Positions 1-9,153 are shown, numbered from the stretch's first letter. The stretch is 64,000 bases of DNA from Aureibacillus halotolerans (GCF_004363045.1 NZ_SNYJ01000015.1:37013-101012), one strand, 5' to 3'. Program-made: numbers and translations. Notes: generated by a model from the sequence alone, not told the origin.

Positions 1-2
1 TC

Positions 3-953
3 ACAGGACGTTTTTCTCTGAGCCGTTCCGTTGCAGGCGATTACAACAAAACCGGTGATGAGCTAAGCTTGTATGGTGGTTTTCTCACAGATGTGTTAAA
101 GCTTGGTGTTGAAACGGGTGGCGTCAATGCGAAATTCACCATCAATGGAATTGAAACCGAGCGGACAAGCAATCAGTTTCTAATGAATGGCGTTGAATTT
201 CAATTAAAAGGGACCTTTACGGAGACGGATCCAGCTGTTCGATTAACCGTTTCAAACAATACAGAAGATGTATTTACACGCATTAAAGAATATGTCGAAA
301 AGTATAACGAAGTGGTCGACGCTTTAAATGGAAAATTGACCGAAAAACGCCATCGTGATTTCCAACCGCTCACTGACGAGCAGAAGGAAGGAATGTCGGA
401 AAGACAGATTGAGCTTTGGGAGGAAAAGTCTCAGAGTGGTCTTCTCAGAAGTGATCCAATTTTTAGTGGAGCTTTGTCCGCGATGCGTATGGATTTGTAT
501 GGCAAAGTGTCTTCCATGAACATTGATTCGGCGTATGATCATTTATCTGAAATAGGCATTACGACGTCGGCCGATTACTTGTCAGGTGGGAAGCTTATCA
601 TTAATGAAGCTGAGTTAAAGGAAGCGTTGCAAACAGATCCTGAATCAGTCAAAGAGTTGTTTCTTGCGGACGGTGAAACCGATAGCCAACGCGGCATTGC
701 ACAACGTCTATATGACACATTAGACGGTTACATGAGCCGTATCACTGAAAAAGCAGGGAAATCGACGCAAACGAATGACCAATTTAGCTTAGGAAAACAG
801 CTGGATGATATGGAAGATCGTATGATTCGTTTCGAAGATCGGTTGCAAATGGTCGAGAACCGATATTATCGACAATTCACGGCAATGGAGATGGCGATTC
901 AGCGTGCGAATCAGCAATCGGCATACTTGATGAGTCAATTTAGTGGGGCGTAA
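3..953 (+). CDS. fliD: Flagellar hook-associated protein 2 (filament cap), C-terminal part
   Basis: The reading frame is open from the window edge, so the N-terminus lies outside; only about 316 residues are visible. FliD caps the growing flagellar filament and helps flagellin fold and insert at the tip. The visible part holds the end of the D2/D3 region (a stretch reading FSGALSAMRMDLYG and a segment DPESVKELFL typical of FliD) and a helical C-terminal coiled region ending in MSQFSGA. It is followed by fliS and a fliT-like gene, the usual Bacillus order, which supports the call. A TTG at 69 could serve as a start but has no convincing ribosome site and would remove conserved sequence. Confidence 0.93.
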   Translation, partial: TGRFSLSRSVAGDYNKTGDELSLYGGFLTDVLKLGVETGGVNAKFTINGIETERTSNQFLMNGVEFQLKGTFTETDPAVRLTVSNNTEDVFTRIKEYVEKYNEVVDALNGKLTEKRHRDFQPLTDEQKEGMSERQIELWEEKSQSGLLRSDPIFSGALSAMRMDLYGKVSSMNIDSAYDHLSEIGITTSADYLSGGKLIINEAELKEALQTDPESVKELFLADGETDSQRGIAQRLYDTLDGYMSRITEKAGKSTQTNDQFSLGKQLDDMEDRMIRFEDRLQMVENRYYRQFTAMEMAIQRANQQSAYLMSQFSGA

Positions 954-1044
954 AACAAACGTCCTAAAATAGAAAGGTGGTGGATCTGTTATCGACCTAA
1001 TGTTTAGCACGTCGTTAAACATTGAGTCGACAGCAGAAGCAACG

Positions 1045-1446
1045 ATGTCGATACAGAACCCATACCAAGCATATCAGCAAAATAGTGTAACAACGGCGTC
1101 TCCTGGTGAGCTGACACTAATGCTGTACAACGGATGTTTAAAATTTATTGGTCAAGCAAGAAACGCTATAAAAAATGGGGAGCAGGCTCGGAAAAATGAA
1201 GCGCTGCTGAAAGCACAGAAAATTATTTCAGAGCTAAGTGTAACGCTTCGTGGAAACGATGATTTGGCAGGTCAAATGCAGTCGATGTATGAGTACATCA
1301 ATCATCAGCTCGTGCAGGCAAATACAAACAACAGCGAGGCTGCCTTAAATGAAGCAGAACAATATGTCACCGAATTTCGTGACACATGGAAAGAAGTATT
1401 GAAAAGCGTCCGCAAACAGCAATTTCAAAAAGGTGGTCAAGCCTAA
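1045..1446 (+). CDS. fliS: Flagellin export chaperone FliS
   Basis: A 133-residue protein, the same length as B. subtilis FliS. It binds newly made flagellin in the cytoplasm and prevents early polymerisation before export. The N-terminal signature IQNPYQAYQQNSV and then PGELTLMLYNGCLKFI is diagnostic. I chose the ATG at 1045 because the family starts at this point; an in-frame ATG at 1000 would add 15 residues with no family match, although the best purine-rich sequence (AAAGGTGG near 975) lies well upstream of both. It lies 91 bp after fliD and its stop overlaps the next gene by one base (TAATG), so the three are probably co-transcribed. Confidence 0.93.
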   Translation: MSIQNPYQAYQQNSVTTASPGELTLMLYNGCLKFIGQARNAIKNGEQARKNEALLKAQKIISELSVTLRGNDDLAGQMQSMYEYINHQLVQANTNNSEAALNEAEQYVTEFRDTWKEVLKSVRKQQFQKGGQA

Positions 1447-1793
1447 TGGAGGCCGTCATGACCGTTTACAATCTGACACAGGATCTACTTCGCGTCGTAG
1501 AACGAACTGTTAAAGAGGACCGGCGAGAAGTCATGATGGAGCATGTCGTACGTTTAATGGACGAAAGAGAGAGTGCCATGATGGAGCTATCTCCGCCGTT
1601 TACCAAAAAGGAACAAGAGCTAGGTCAAAAGATCCAGCAAATGAATACAGTCATTCAAGAGCAGCTGCAGAGTCACTTAACAAATGTTCAGCATGATTTA
1701 CGCAAGGTGAAGCGTCAGCGAACAAACGAAAAGACATACGCATCCCCTTATGAAACGGCGGTTGACGGAGCATTTTTTGACCACCGGAAATGA
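1446..1793 (+). CDS. fliT: FliT-like flagellar chaperone
   Basis: A 115-residue, highly charged, predicted all-helical protein directly after fliS. FliT in Bacillus is the chaperone for the filament-cap protein FliD. The sequence is poorly conserved in this family, so the assignment rests mainly on position, length (B. subtilis FliT is about 113 residues) and helical character. The start ATG overlaps the fliS stop (TAATG), and AAGGTGG inside the end of fliS gives a well placed ribosome site. The tail is rich in Lys and Arg. An intrinsic terminator follows about 120 bp downstream. Confidence 0.75.
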   Translation: MEAVMTVYNLTQDLLRVVERTVKEDRREVMMEHVVRLMDERESAMMELSPPFTKKEQELGQKIQQMNTVIQEQLQSHLTNVQHDLRKVKRQRTNEKTYASPYETAVDGAFFDHRK

Positions 1794-1910
1794 GATAGAC
1801 CTAGTCGAAAAAAATTTCTTCAGCGGCGTGATTTTGTAGATTATACCCACTTCAGCACTTTTATCGTTGAAGATGGTTTTTGCACAGTGAAAGTTGACTT
1901 TGTAAAGAAG

Positions 1911-1950
1911 AAAGCAGTTTATCCTCATTCGAGAGGGGACTGCTTTTTCT
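1911..1950 (+). terminator. Terminator after the fliD-fliS-fliT genes
   Basis: AAAGCAGT and ACTGCTTT form the outer stem, TCCTC and GAGAG the inner one, and a run of T follows. It closes the flagellar transcript. The stretch 1794-1910 before it holds nothing I recognise. Confidence 0.7.
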
Positions 1951-1975
1951 CTTTAAGCTTTATCATGAGTTAGTC

Positions 1976-2330
1976 TCATCCGACAGATCGATTAGAATTT
2001 GCAAGAACAGGACAATCTACCTCTGCATTTATCCTACGAAGCAGATGATCTCCGGGCACCAGGTAATATGGTCCTGCATGAAACGATGCACTAACTTGCC
2101 TTGAATAAAAACAATCTACGCAGAAACATACTTTAACATAGTCAAAATACGCAATCTCCTGCGGGAACAGCGCGAGCTGAAGATCCCGGAGGAAAGCAAG
2201 ATTCCGAGGAAGCTGAAGCCGTGCCCGTGGAAAGCGAAGTATTTTGACGAAGTGGTCGTGTTTTCTTTTCACCTTGAAGGGCACAAGTACAACAGCGACT
2301 CAGAAGTGCCTCTCGTCGTGATTTCTACGC
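1976..2330 (+). repeat. Composite repeat locus 1: segment R, unit P, insert C
   Basis: Decayed segment R sequence (about 1976-2140, recognisable from TGCATGAAACGATGCACT at about 2076-2093) is followed by unit P at 2141-2248. P begins GTCAAAATAC and ends GTATTTTGAC, inverse copies of each other, with internal hairpins (CTCCTGCGGGA pairing with TCCCGGAGG around a CAGC-GCGA-GCTG stem-loop). After P comes insert C on the minus strand at about 2270-2327, diverged (CACCTTGAAGGG instead of CACCCTAAAGGG). The open frames across the locus are by-products of the repeat and vary between copies, so I do not call genes here. Confidence 0.75.
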
Positions 2331-2424
2331 CATGTTTACGTGTTCTCGATGGTAAGAGGAGCCGTCTCTTTGATCAATGAGGATGAATAAATTCAACAGA
2401 TTTTATTTTTTGAATAAATCCTAT

Positions 2425-2454
2425 TTGACATTTTTTTTAGACTTCTGTTATAGT
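2425..2454 (+). promoter_or_regulatory. SigA-type promoter of the cold-shock gene
   Basis: TTGACA (2425-2430), an 18-base spacer, then TATAGT (2449-2454). The -35 is a perfect match. The transcript would have a leader of roughly 40 bases before the cold-shock start at 2499. Confidence 0.7.
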
Positions 2455-2498
2455 TGCTTTAGGATTTAACGATTCGTAAGTTGAAGGGAATGGGATAA

Positions 2499-2696
2499 AT
2501 GGAAGGTAGAGTAAAATGGTTTAACGCAGAAAAGGGATTTGGCTTTATTGAAAGAGAAGGTGGAGACGACGTTTTTGTACATTTCTCCGCAATTCAAGAA
2601 GAAGGCTTCAAAAGCATTGACGAAGGACAAGAAGTTGAATTTGACATTGTCGAAGGTAGCAGAGGTCCTCAAGCTGAAAATGTTGTAAAAAGATAA
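2499..2696 (+). CDS. Cold-shock protein, CspB/CspC/CspD family
   Basis: A 65-residue single-domain protein that is one complete cold-shock (OB-fold) domain. RNP1 is visible as KGFGFIE at residues 13-19 and RNP2 as VFVHF at 26-30; the conserved aromatic residues in both bind single-stranded nucleic acid. Such proteins act as RNA chaperones in the cytoplasm and help translation restart after cold shock. The family has several paralogues per Bacillus genome, so I leave the symbol open. It stands alone, with its own promoter and a strong terminator. GAAGGGAATGGG upstream of the ATG supplies a moderate ribosome site. Confidence 0.95.
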   Translation: MEGRVKWFNAEKGFGFIEREGGDDVFVHFSAIQEEGFKSIDEGQEVEFDIVEGSRGPQAENVVKR

Positions 2697-2728
2697 TAAC
2701 GTACGATGAGGTTTTTAAAACCTTTAAG

Positions 2729-2772
2729 AAACGTGCCAGTCGATGAACTATCGACTTGGTGCGTTTTTTTTA
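2729..2772 (+). terminator. Terminator of the cold-shock gene
   Basis: AACGTGCCAGTCGAT and ATCGACTTGGTGCGTT form a long stem around a GAACT loop, followed by eight T. Confidence 0.85.
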
Positions 2773-2925
2773 TTCATTTTTTCATCCTTGTAATGGCAAT
2801 TTTAAGCGTACTTACATCTTAAGAGCACAAGCTAATCAAACCACAGTCCGGGCATGAGACAATGTAAGATTGTTATAGTCCACTATTTGCCATGTGTGAA
2901 TTCATTATGGAATCGTCCTTTTTTA

Positions 2926-2951
2926 GTTTGATGAAGGGTTTTTTGTGGTAT
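2926..2951 (+). promoter_or_regulatory. Probable SigB promoter of hpf
   Basis: GTTTGA (2926-2931), 14 bases, TGGTAT (2946-2951). The SigB consensus is GTTTAA, 12-15 bases, GGGTAT, so one mismatch in each box. B. subtilis hpf (yvyD) is a known general-stress gene, which agrees. The rest of 2773-2925 shows no feature I recognise. Confidence 0.6.
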
Positions 2952-3009
2952 TAAAGAAATAGTAAGGTAAAGCATTAGAAGCAATAGATATCTAAGGAGG
3001 GGTTTATTC

Positions 3010-3576
3010 ATGCAATATAATATTCGTGGAGAAAACATAGAAGTGACAGACGCACTTAAAACCTATGTAGAAAAGAAAGTGAGCAAACTCCAAAGATATT
3101 TTGAACAGCCAATCTCTGAAGTTCATGTGAAACTAAAGGTGTACAATGATGAACAGCATGTTGAAGTGACGATTCCAATGTCTCGCCTGCTTTTACGTGC
3201 AGAGGAAATCAATACTGACATGTATGCTTCGGTGGATCTCGTTGTTGATAAGCTTGAGAGACAAATCCGTAAGCATAAAACGAGAGTTAACAGGAAGTAT
3301 CGGCAGGAAGGCTCTCCTAAGCATCTGTTTGCGGATAGTGAAGCCGCTTCCGACACCGCTTTAAAGGCGACTACAGAAGAAGAGCTGGATGATGATTTGT
3401 TTGAAGTTGTACGGACAAAGCGTTTTAATCTAAAGCCGATGGATTCAGAAGAAGCCATCCTGCAAATGAATATGCTAGGTCATACATTCTTTGTTTTTAC
3501 GAATGCCATCACAAACGTGACCAATGTAGTGTACAAACGTAAAGATGGTCGATATGGCTTAATTGAACCGAATTAA
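3010..3576 (+). CDS. hpf: Ribosome hibernation promoting factor, long form
   Basis: A 188-residue long-form HPF (YvyD). The N-terminal half (about 1-100, starting MQYNIRGENIEVTDAL) is the S30AE domain that sits in the 30S decoding channel; the C-terminal domain (about 125-185, including VVRTKRFNLKPM and EAILQMNMLGHTFFVF) mediates 30S-30S pairing to make inactive 100S dimers. It protects ribosomes in stationary phase and stress. A strong AAGGAGG lies at the right distance before the ATG. It stands as a single gene between a SigB-like promoter and a terminator and precedes secA, as in other Bacillaceae. Confidence 0.96.
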   Translation: MQYNIRGENIEVTDALKTYVEKKVSKLQRYFEQPISEVHVKLKVYNDEQHVEVTIPMSRLLLRAEEINTDMYASVDLVVDKLERQIRKHKTRVNRKYRQEGSPKHLFADSEAASDTALKATTEEELDDDLFEVVRTKRFNLKPMDSEEAILQMNMLGHTFFVFTNAITNVTNVVYKRKDGRYGLIEPN

Positions 3577-3591
3577 AATAATACCTATTAT

Positions 3592-3637
3592 AAAGCCCGC
3601 ATTTTCTTCTTTAGGGGAGAAAATGCAGGCTTTTTTA
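3592..3637 (+). terminator. Terminator of hpf
   Basis: GCCCGCATTTTCTTC pairs with GGGAGAAAATGCAGGC, with a short loop and six T behind. Confidence 0.85.
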
Positions 3638-3686
3638 TCGCCTATTTTTATTGTGTCACTCATTCGTGCTAGCGAATGTTGCCTTG

Positions 3687-3716
3687 TTGGCACACAACGA
3701 CAGAAAGTGGTAAGAT
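3687..3716 (+). promoter_or_regulatory. Possible secA promoter
   Basis: TTGGCA (3687-3692), 18 bases, TAAGAT (3711-3716), about 30 bases before the secA start. A small inverted repeat (CATTCG...CGAATG, 3661-3678) lies just upstream. Matches are partial. Confidence 0.4.
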
Positions 3717-3746
3717 AATGTGTATATGTGATGAACAGAGGAGCGT

Positions 3747-6278
3747 ATGAACATGATAGGCATACTCAAAAAAGTATTCGGTGATGGAAACCAACGAATG
3801 ATTAATAAACATCAGAAAGAAGTTGAACAAATCGAAGCTTTGGCTGACGACTTTAAACAACTTACTGACGAACAGCTGCGTGGAAAGACGACAGAGTTAA
3901 AGGCACGGCTTGAAAAAGGCGATTCACTTAGGTCGGTTTTACCTGAAGCGTTTGCGACCGTTCGCGAAGCAGCAACACGTGTGCTTGGTTTAACACCGTA
4001 CCCTGTCCAAATCCTTGGTGCAATTGCCCTTCATGAAGGCAATATCGCTGAGATGAAAACCGGGGAAGGAAAAACGCTTGCGGCGACTATGCCAGCTTAT
4101 TTAAATGCCCTTAGCGGTGAAGGTGTTCATATTGTGACAGTCAACGACTATTTGGCAAGTCGTGATGCGGAAGAAATGGGCAAGCTATTTGAATTTCTTG
4201 GTCTGACGATTGGGTTAAATAGAAATGGACTGTCTAAAGAAGAAAAACGAACACAGTATGCAGCTGACATAACATATGGGACGAACAATGAATACGGGTT
4301 TGATTACTTGCGTGACAATATGGTCATGTACCCCCATGAGAGAGTTCAACGCCCATTAAATTTCGCCATCATTGATGAAGTTGACTCCATTTTAATTGAT
4401 GAAGCGAGAACACCGTTGATCATTTCGGGATCTGCACGAAAATCGGCCAATCTTTATCTTCAGGCCAATATGTTTGTCTCACGGTTAAAACATGAGGAAG
4501 ACTATACGTATGATGTAAAAACAAAAAGTGTTCAGTTGACAGAAGAAGGCATTAATAAAGCAGAGAAAGCGTTCCATATCGAGAACTTGTTTGACATGGT
4601 GAACGCTCTGTTATTCCACCATATTAATCAAGCGATGCGTGCGAATGTGAGCATGCACCGTGACACGGATTATGTTGTTCAAGAGGGTGAAGTGGTCATT
4701 GTAGACCAATTCACTGGCCGTTTAATGAAAGGACGTCGTTATAGCGATGGACTTCATCAGGCGATTGAGGCGAAGGAAGGTCTCGATATTCAAAATGAGA
4801 GCATGACGCTTGCGACCATTACATTCCAGAACTACTTCCGGATGTACAAAAAGCTTTCCGGGATGACGGGGACAGCAAAAACAGAGGAAGAGGAATTCCG
4901 CAACATCTACAATATGCACGTCGTTGCAATTCCAACAAACCGTCAGATTACGCGGTTGGATCAGCCAGATGCTGTGTATAAATCAATCGAAGGCAAGTTC
5001 AATGCCGTCGTTGAGGAAATTGCCTTAAAACATAAGTCGGGGCAGCCTGTACTTGTTGGTACAGTGGCTATCGAAACGTCAGAGGTCATTTCAAAGCTAC
5101 TAAAACGAAAAGGCGTGCCACACCATGTGCTCAACGCCAAAAATCATGAAAGTGAAGCCGAAATCATTGAACGTGCTGGTGAACGAGGAGCTGTGACGAT
5201 AGCGACAAACATGGCAGGCCGTGGAACCGACATTAAACTAGGTGAAGGCATTTATGATCTTGGTGGACTTGTGGTGATTGGTACTGAACGCCATGAAAGT
5301 CGTCGGATTGACAATCAGCTCCGAGGCCGCTCAGGACGTCAAGGGGATCCAGGAGAAACTCGATTCTACCTATCCATGGAGGACGAGCTTATGCGTCGCT
5401 TCGGGTCAGACAACATGCGCAACATGATGGACCGCCTTGGCATGGATGATGAGTCGCCGATTGAGAGCAAGCTTGTAAGCCGTGCAGTGGAATCTGCGCA
5501 GAAACGCGTTGAGGGCAACAACTTTGACGCTCGGAAACAGATTTTGCAATACGATGATGTGCTCCGACAGCAACGGGATGTTATTTACAAGCAACGTAAT
5601 GATGTGTTGTCTTCAGATGACCTTAATGAGATTGTGTTACGCATGATTCAATCGACGATCGAGCGCTCTGTTGAAGTCCACACGGCATCCGATATTGATG
5701 AGGAATGGAACCTGCAGTCGGTTGCAGATTACGTAAACGGTACGCTCTTTGAAGATGGGGCCATCTCTGAGAAAGATTTGGCTGGCAAAGAGCCTGACGA
5801 AATGGTCGAGCTACTGATGACAGAAGTGAAAAAACGTCTCCAAGACAAAGAAGAGCAAATGGAAACGGAGCAAATGCGCGAGTTTGAGAAGGTCATTTTG
5901 CTGCGTTCTGTCGATCAGAAATGGATGGATCATATCGACGCAATGGATCAGCTCCGACAAGGGATTCACTTGCGTGCGTACGGTCAAACAGATCCGTTGC
6001 GTGAGTATCAAATGGAAGGCTTCGCAATGTTTGAGCAGATGATCGCTTCGATTGAAGAGGATGTCAGTAAATACATTATGAAAGCTCAAATTCGTAGCAA
6101 CCTTGAACGTGAACCAGTGGCTGAAGGACAGGCTGTACACCCTAAGCAGGGAGAAAACGAGAAAGCCAAGCCAAAGCCTGTGAAGAATGAGATGAAAATA
6201 GGAAGAAATGACCCTTGTCCATGCGGCAGCGGAAAGAAATACAAGCAGTGCTGCGGGCAAAATAGCCAAACACAGTAA
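3747..6278 (+). CDS. secA: Preprotein translocase motor ATPase SecA
   Basis: An 843-residue SecA, the ATPase that drives preproteins through SecYEG at the membrane. Visible parts in order: Walker A in the first nucleotide-binding fold (MKTGEGKT, about 103-110), Walker B ([11 protein letters not shown], about 210), the preprotein cross-linking region, the second nucleotide-binding fold with [10 protein letters not shown] and the [11 protein letters not shown] arginine-finger motif, the helical scaffold, and a C-terminal linker ending in the zinc-binding SEC-C motif [14 protein letters not shown]. That tail normally binds SecB or the ribosome. GAGGAG precedes the ATG. It is followed 15 bp later by prfB, the classical pair. 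Confidence 0.98.
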   Translation: MNMIGILKKVFGDGNQRMINKHQKEVEQIEALADDFKQLTDEQLRGKTTELKARLEKGDSLRSVLPEAFATVREAATRVLGLTPYPVQILGAIALHEGNIAEMKTGEGKTLAATMPAYLNALSGEGVHIVTVNDYLASRDAEEMGKLFEFLGLTIGLNRNGLSKEEKRTQYAADITYGTNNEYGFDYLRDNMVMYPHERVQRPLNFAIIDEVDSILIDEARTPLIISGSARKSANLYLQANMFVSRLKHEEDYTYDVKTKSVQLTEEGINKAEKAFHIENLFDMVNALLFHHINQAMRANVSMHRDTDYVVQEGEVVIVDQFTGRLMKGRRYSDGLHQAIEAKEGLDIQNESMTLATITFQNYFRMYKKLSGMTGTAKTEEEEFRNIYNMHVVAIPTNRQITRLDQPDAVYKSIEGKFNAVVEEIALKHKSGQPVLVGTVAIETSEVISKLLKRKGVPHHVLNAKNHESEAEIIERAGERGAVTIATNMAGRGTDIKLGEGIYDLGGLVVIGTERHESRRIDNQLRGRSGRQGDPGETRFYLSMEDELMRRFGSDNMRNMMDRLGMDDESPIESKLVSRAVESAQKRVEGNNFDARKQILQYDDVLRQQRDVIYKQRNDVLSSDDLNEIVLRMIQSTIERSVEVHTASDIDEEWNLQSVADYVNGTLFEDGAISEKDLAGKEPDEMVELLMTEVKKRLQDKEEQMETEQMREFEKVILLRSVDQKWMDHIDAMDQLRQGIHLRAYGQTDPLREYQMEGFAMFEQMIASIEEDVSKYIMKAQIRSNLEREPVAEGQAVHPKQGENEKAKPKPVKNEMKIGRNDPCPCGSGKKYKQCCGQNSQTQ

Positions 6279-6293
6279 AGACAGGTGGAATAG

Positions 6294-7401
6294 ATGATGG
6301 ACATGGCAGAAACGAAACAACTTCTCGAAAAACTTGAGGCAAGGCTTCAAGATTTCAGGGGGTCTCTTTGACCTCGCTGGCAAAGAAAAAAAGATCGCTG
6401 AATTAGAAGAGGTTATGGCGCAACCGGAATTTTGGAATGACCAGCAGGAAGCGCAAAAGACGATTAACGAAACGAATGCCCTTAAGGACATTGCGGGGAA
6501 GTTTAGCGAATTACAAGAGGTCTATGAAAATCAACAGATCTCCTATGAGCTTGTTAAAGAAGAAGATGATGAAGAGCTGCGTCTTGATCTTGAAAAAGAG
6601 CTCACACAATTGAATAAAGACTTTAATGAATTTGAATTGGAGCTTTTATTAAGTGAGCCTCATGATAAAAATAATGCCATTTTAGAGCTGCATCCAGGCG
6701 CTGGAGGCACGGAATCCCAAGACTGGGCATCCATGTTGCTACGGATGTACACACGTTGGGCTGAGCGACGAGGTTTTAAGGTAGAAACGCTCGACTATCT
6801 GCCTGGTGAGGAAGCTGGTGTGAAAAGCGTTACGCTTATGATTAAAGGCCACAATAGTTACGGGTATTTGAAAGCCGAGAAAGGTGTTCACCGCCTTGTT
6901 CGTATCTCGCCTTTTGATTCTTCTGGGCGCCGTCATACGTCCTTCGTTTCGTGTGAGGTCATGCCAGAGTTTAATGATGAAATTGAAATTGATATTCGAA
7001 CCGAGGATATAAAAGTGGATACGTATCGTGCTAGTGGGGCTGGCGGTCAGCACGTCAATACGACCGACTCTGCTGTGCGAATTACCCACGTGCCTACAAA
7101 CAGTGTAGTTACCTGTCAGTCCGAGCGGTCTCAAATTAAAAACCGTGACCATGCGATGAAAATGCTGAAGGCCAAGCTGTATCAATTGAGAATTGAGGAA
7201 CAAGAAAAAGAGCTTGCGGAAATCCGTGGCGAACAAAAGGAAATCGGTTGGGGCAGCCAAATTCGCTCCTATGTCTTCCACCCATACTCTATGGTCAAGG
7301 ATCATCGTACGAACGTTGAAGTAGGCAATGTGCAAGGTGTCATGGATGGTGACATTGACTCCTTTATCGATGGCTATTTACGATCACGTCTCGGTGAATA
7401 A
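6294..7401 (+). CDS. prfB: Peptide chain release factor 2, with programmed +1 frameshift
   Basis: RF2 releases finished peptides at UGA and UAA. Translation starts at ATG 6294 (or 6297) behind AGGTGG and runs in frame to CTT-TGA at 6366-6371; ribosomes must slip +1, skipping T6369 and reading GAC from 6370. The internal Shine-Dalgarno-like AGGGGG directly upstream of the slippery site is present, as in other bacteria. The two parts give 25 + 343 residues, close to B. subtilis RF2. The GGQ motif ([20 protein letters not shown], peptidyl hydrolysis) is intact. Calling only the downstream frame from 6334 would give a wrong N-terminus. RF2 levels are set by autoregulation through this UGA. Confidence 0.97.
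6357..6372 (+). promoter_or_regulatory. prfB recoding site
   Basis: AGGGGG (6357-6362), then TCT CTT TGA C. The purine run pairs with the 16S anti-Shine-Dalgarno, and the weak UGA-C stop context stalls termination when RF2 is scarce, favouring the +1 slip on CTT. Confidence 0.95.
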
Positions 7402-7413
7402 AGACAATAAATC

Positions 7414-7475
7414 AAAAATCCGAACGACTACGAGATTCTATTAGTAGAATTCCGTAGATTCGCTCGGGTTTTTCT
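7414..7475 (+). terminator. Terminator after secA-prfB
   Basis: CCGAaCGACTACG pairs imperfectly with CCGTAGatTCGcTCGG across an AT-rich loop and is followed by TTTTT. Confidence 0.7.
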
Positions 7476-7579
7476 TTGTTTAAAAAATACGTTTGGCTTA
7501 AGTGTCCACAACGACAAAATAAATGGATAAAGAGTTTACTTTCATTCAAATGTTACATTTATGATACACAACTTTCGAA

Positions 7580-8140
7580 TCGATGTTGGGCTATGCCCTT
7601 TAGGGTGCAAAGAAATACGACCGCTTCGTCAAAATACTTCGCGTTCCGCGGGCACGGCTTCAGCTACCTCGGAAAGCAAGCTTTCCGAGGGGATCTTCAG
7701 CTCGCGCTGTTCCACCCTAAAGGGTACAAGTGCAACATCGACTCAATAATACTTCGTCGTGTTTTCTTTGCCGCAGGAGTCTACGTATTTTGACTACGCT
7801 GATGTATGTTTCTGCGTAATTTGTTTTTGTTTGGTCCCGTTCTCGTCTAACGAGTAAGAAAGCGTGTTTAAAAGTTTCGCATCCAAACAAGAAAAATAGG
7901 CGCATCGTTTCATGCAAAGTTATATCACTTAGTGCAGTATTGATGCAGCGGTAACTTATGTTTAGAAAACTTGTGTAGAGCCAAAAATCACCTTCACATT
8001 GGCTGTGCTTGATTTAATGGAACGTGACATAGATCAATGGACCACTCCAAAACAACGCCTGCTGTATTCGAAAATATAGAGGTGTCAATGTTCGCGATTC
8101 TGTATTTTTAAAAGGTATTGAAGCTGCCTACTACAAGTTA
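7580..8140. repeat. Composite repeat locus 2: partial C, unit P with C inserted, segment R
   Basis: A truncated insert C on the plus strand (3' part, ends GGGTG at 7607) leads into unit P on the minus strand at 7628-7794. P is 167 nt here rather than 108-109 because a complete 58-nt insert C (minus strand, 7713-7770) sits inside it; the host bases on either side, GTTC and CCGCAGG, rejoin to exactly the sequence seen in the unfilled copies at 56593 and 61988. About 7860-8140 is decayed segment R (for example GCGCATCGTTTCATGCAAAG near 7900). No credible gene lies between prfB and the cytochrome gene. Confidence 0.8.
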
Positions 8141-8159
8141 GATCACTAAATAAGTCTTT

Positions 8160-8400
8160 TGTTAATTCATGTCACAAAAAAATGATTGCATCATTAAAAG
8201 CTATCACTAGCGAGACTGCAGCGGCAAAGAAATCACGACGAGGTCTTCTCGAGTCGATGATTCACTTGTGCTCTTCAGGGTGTAAGCAAGCTTATGCAGC
8301 TTGTATAAAAAGCAACCACAACAGTAAATTGCACGGTTTACCAAGTTATATCTATGGTGTTTGCCAAATGTAAGGTGCGAAAGTTGAGTAAGATAAAATA
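8160..8400 (+). repeat. Unit Q fragment with insert C
   Basis: Starts with ATTAAAAGCTATCACTAGCG, reaches GCAGCGG, then holds a 58-nt insert C at 8225-8282 (CAAAGAAATCACGACG...TTCAGGGTG), then continues with the Q 3' part (GCAGCTTGTATAAAAAGCAA to GCGAAAGTTGAG). The central Q hairpins are missing, so this is a deletion derivative. Bases 8401-8586 hold nothing clear beyond the likely promoter area of the next gene. Confidence 0.7.
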
Positions 8401-8586
8401 AATTTCTTTTCAGCGGTAACGGATTTTTATTAGGCATTCACAAAATTGAAACAAACCGTTAAAGGCAATGGTATAGCGCATTTATGGTGTTTTGAGTAGA
8501 GGACGACCAATCTTCATGGTTTTAAACAAACGGGAGTCGGTTATAATAAAAGGGTATAGTACTATGATTTGGAAAAGGGGAGCACA

Positions 8587-8973
8587 ATGAAAAAAGAACT
8601 GATGGCATTGTTGTTTGGGACAACTCTAGTGTTAGCAGCTTGCGGCGGAGGAAGCGGCGAAGAGGATCAAGCACCTTCTGACGATACTTCGGACACGACC
8701 GAACAAGCAGACGACAACGATGGTGATTCTGCTTCAGGAGCGGATGCAGACACGACCGCTGTAGCAGAGGAAGTGTTTGCACAAAACTGTGCGTCTTGCC
8801 ACGGCAGTAATTTAGAAGGCGGCATGGGGCCAGCCCTCTCAGAAATTGGGGCAAAATACAGCGAAGATGAAATTTTGAACATAATTAAAGAAGGTCCAGG
8901 CAACATGCCTAAAAATGCAGCGGAAGGCGCAGATGCTGAAGCTGTTGCAGCATGGTTGGCGGGTAAAAAATAA
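8587..8973 (+). CDS. cccB: Membrane-anchored cytochrome c (cytochrome c-551 type)
   Basis: A 128-residue lipoprotein cytochrome. The first 18 residues are a signal peptide ending in the lipobox LAAC (Cys19 lipidated), followed by an acidic, low-complexity linker rich in Asp, Glu and Ser, then a small class I cytochrome c domain with the haem-binding CASCH at 68-72 and an axial Met in GPGNMP. It carries electrons at the outer face of the membrane, probably to a terminal oxidase. I chose the ATG behind AAAAGGGG; an upstream in-frame TTG would spoil the signal peptide. B. subtilis CccB occupies the same position between prfB and ftsE. The very acidic linker would suit an alkaline exterior. Confidence 0.92.
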   Translation: MKKELMALLFGTTLVLAACGGGSGEEDQAPSDDTSDTTEQADDNDGDSASGADADTTAVAEEVFAQNCASCHGSNLEGGMGPALSEIGAKYSEDEILNIIKEGPGNMPKNAAEGADAEAVAAWLAGKK

Positions 8974-9002
8974 ACTGCTGGCATAGATACGAATTTTCCA
9001 GA

Positions 9003-9033
9003 CAAAACTGTCTCTTTTGAGGCAGTTTTTTTT
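9003..9033 (+). terminator. Terminator of the cytochrome gene
   Basis: CAAAACTG and CAGTTTTT pair around TCTCTTTTGAGG, with a T run. Confidence 0.75.
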
Positions 9034-9144
9034 GTGGTTTTCGCGCGCTGTTCCTGAATTTCTTCACTATTCTACAAAATTACCGAAATACCTTATATGA
9101 AATGAAAATGTAACAAATTACGACATTATTTTTCTAGTGATCAA

Positions 9145-9153
9145 TGGTATAAT
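9145..9153 (+). promoter_or_regulatory. Possible extended -10 promoter before ftsE
   Basis: TGGTATAAT is a perfect -10 with an upstream TG; no good -35 is seen at standard spacing. It lies 115 bases before ftsE, and the leader between contains GATGCATTTCTACATCAATAG, weakly palindromic. Nothing else is recognised in 9034-9267. Confidence 0.4.

Noticed and set aside
3123..3458. Minus-strand frame within hpf rich in serine
   Set aside because: Low-complexity shadow of the hpf coding strand.
5811..6491. Minus-strand 226-codon frame under the end of secA and prfB
   Set aside because: Shadow of two strongly conserved genes on the other strand, with no ribosome site or recognisable domain.
6334..7401. 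prfB starting at the internal ATG
   Set aside because: The programmed frameshift and the conserved N-terminal 25 codons place the start at 6294.
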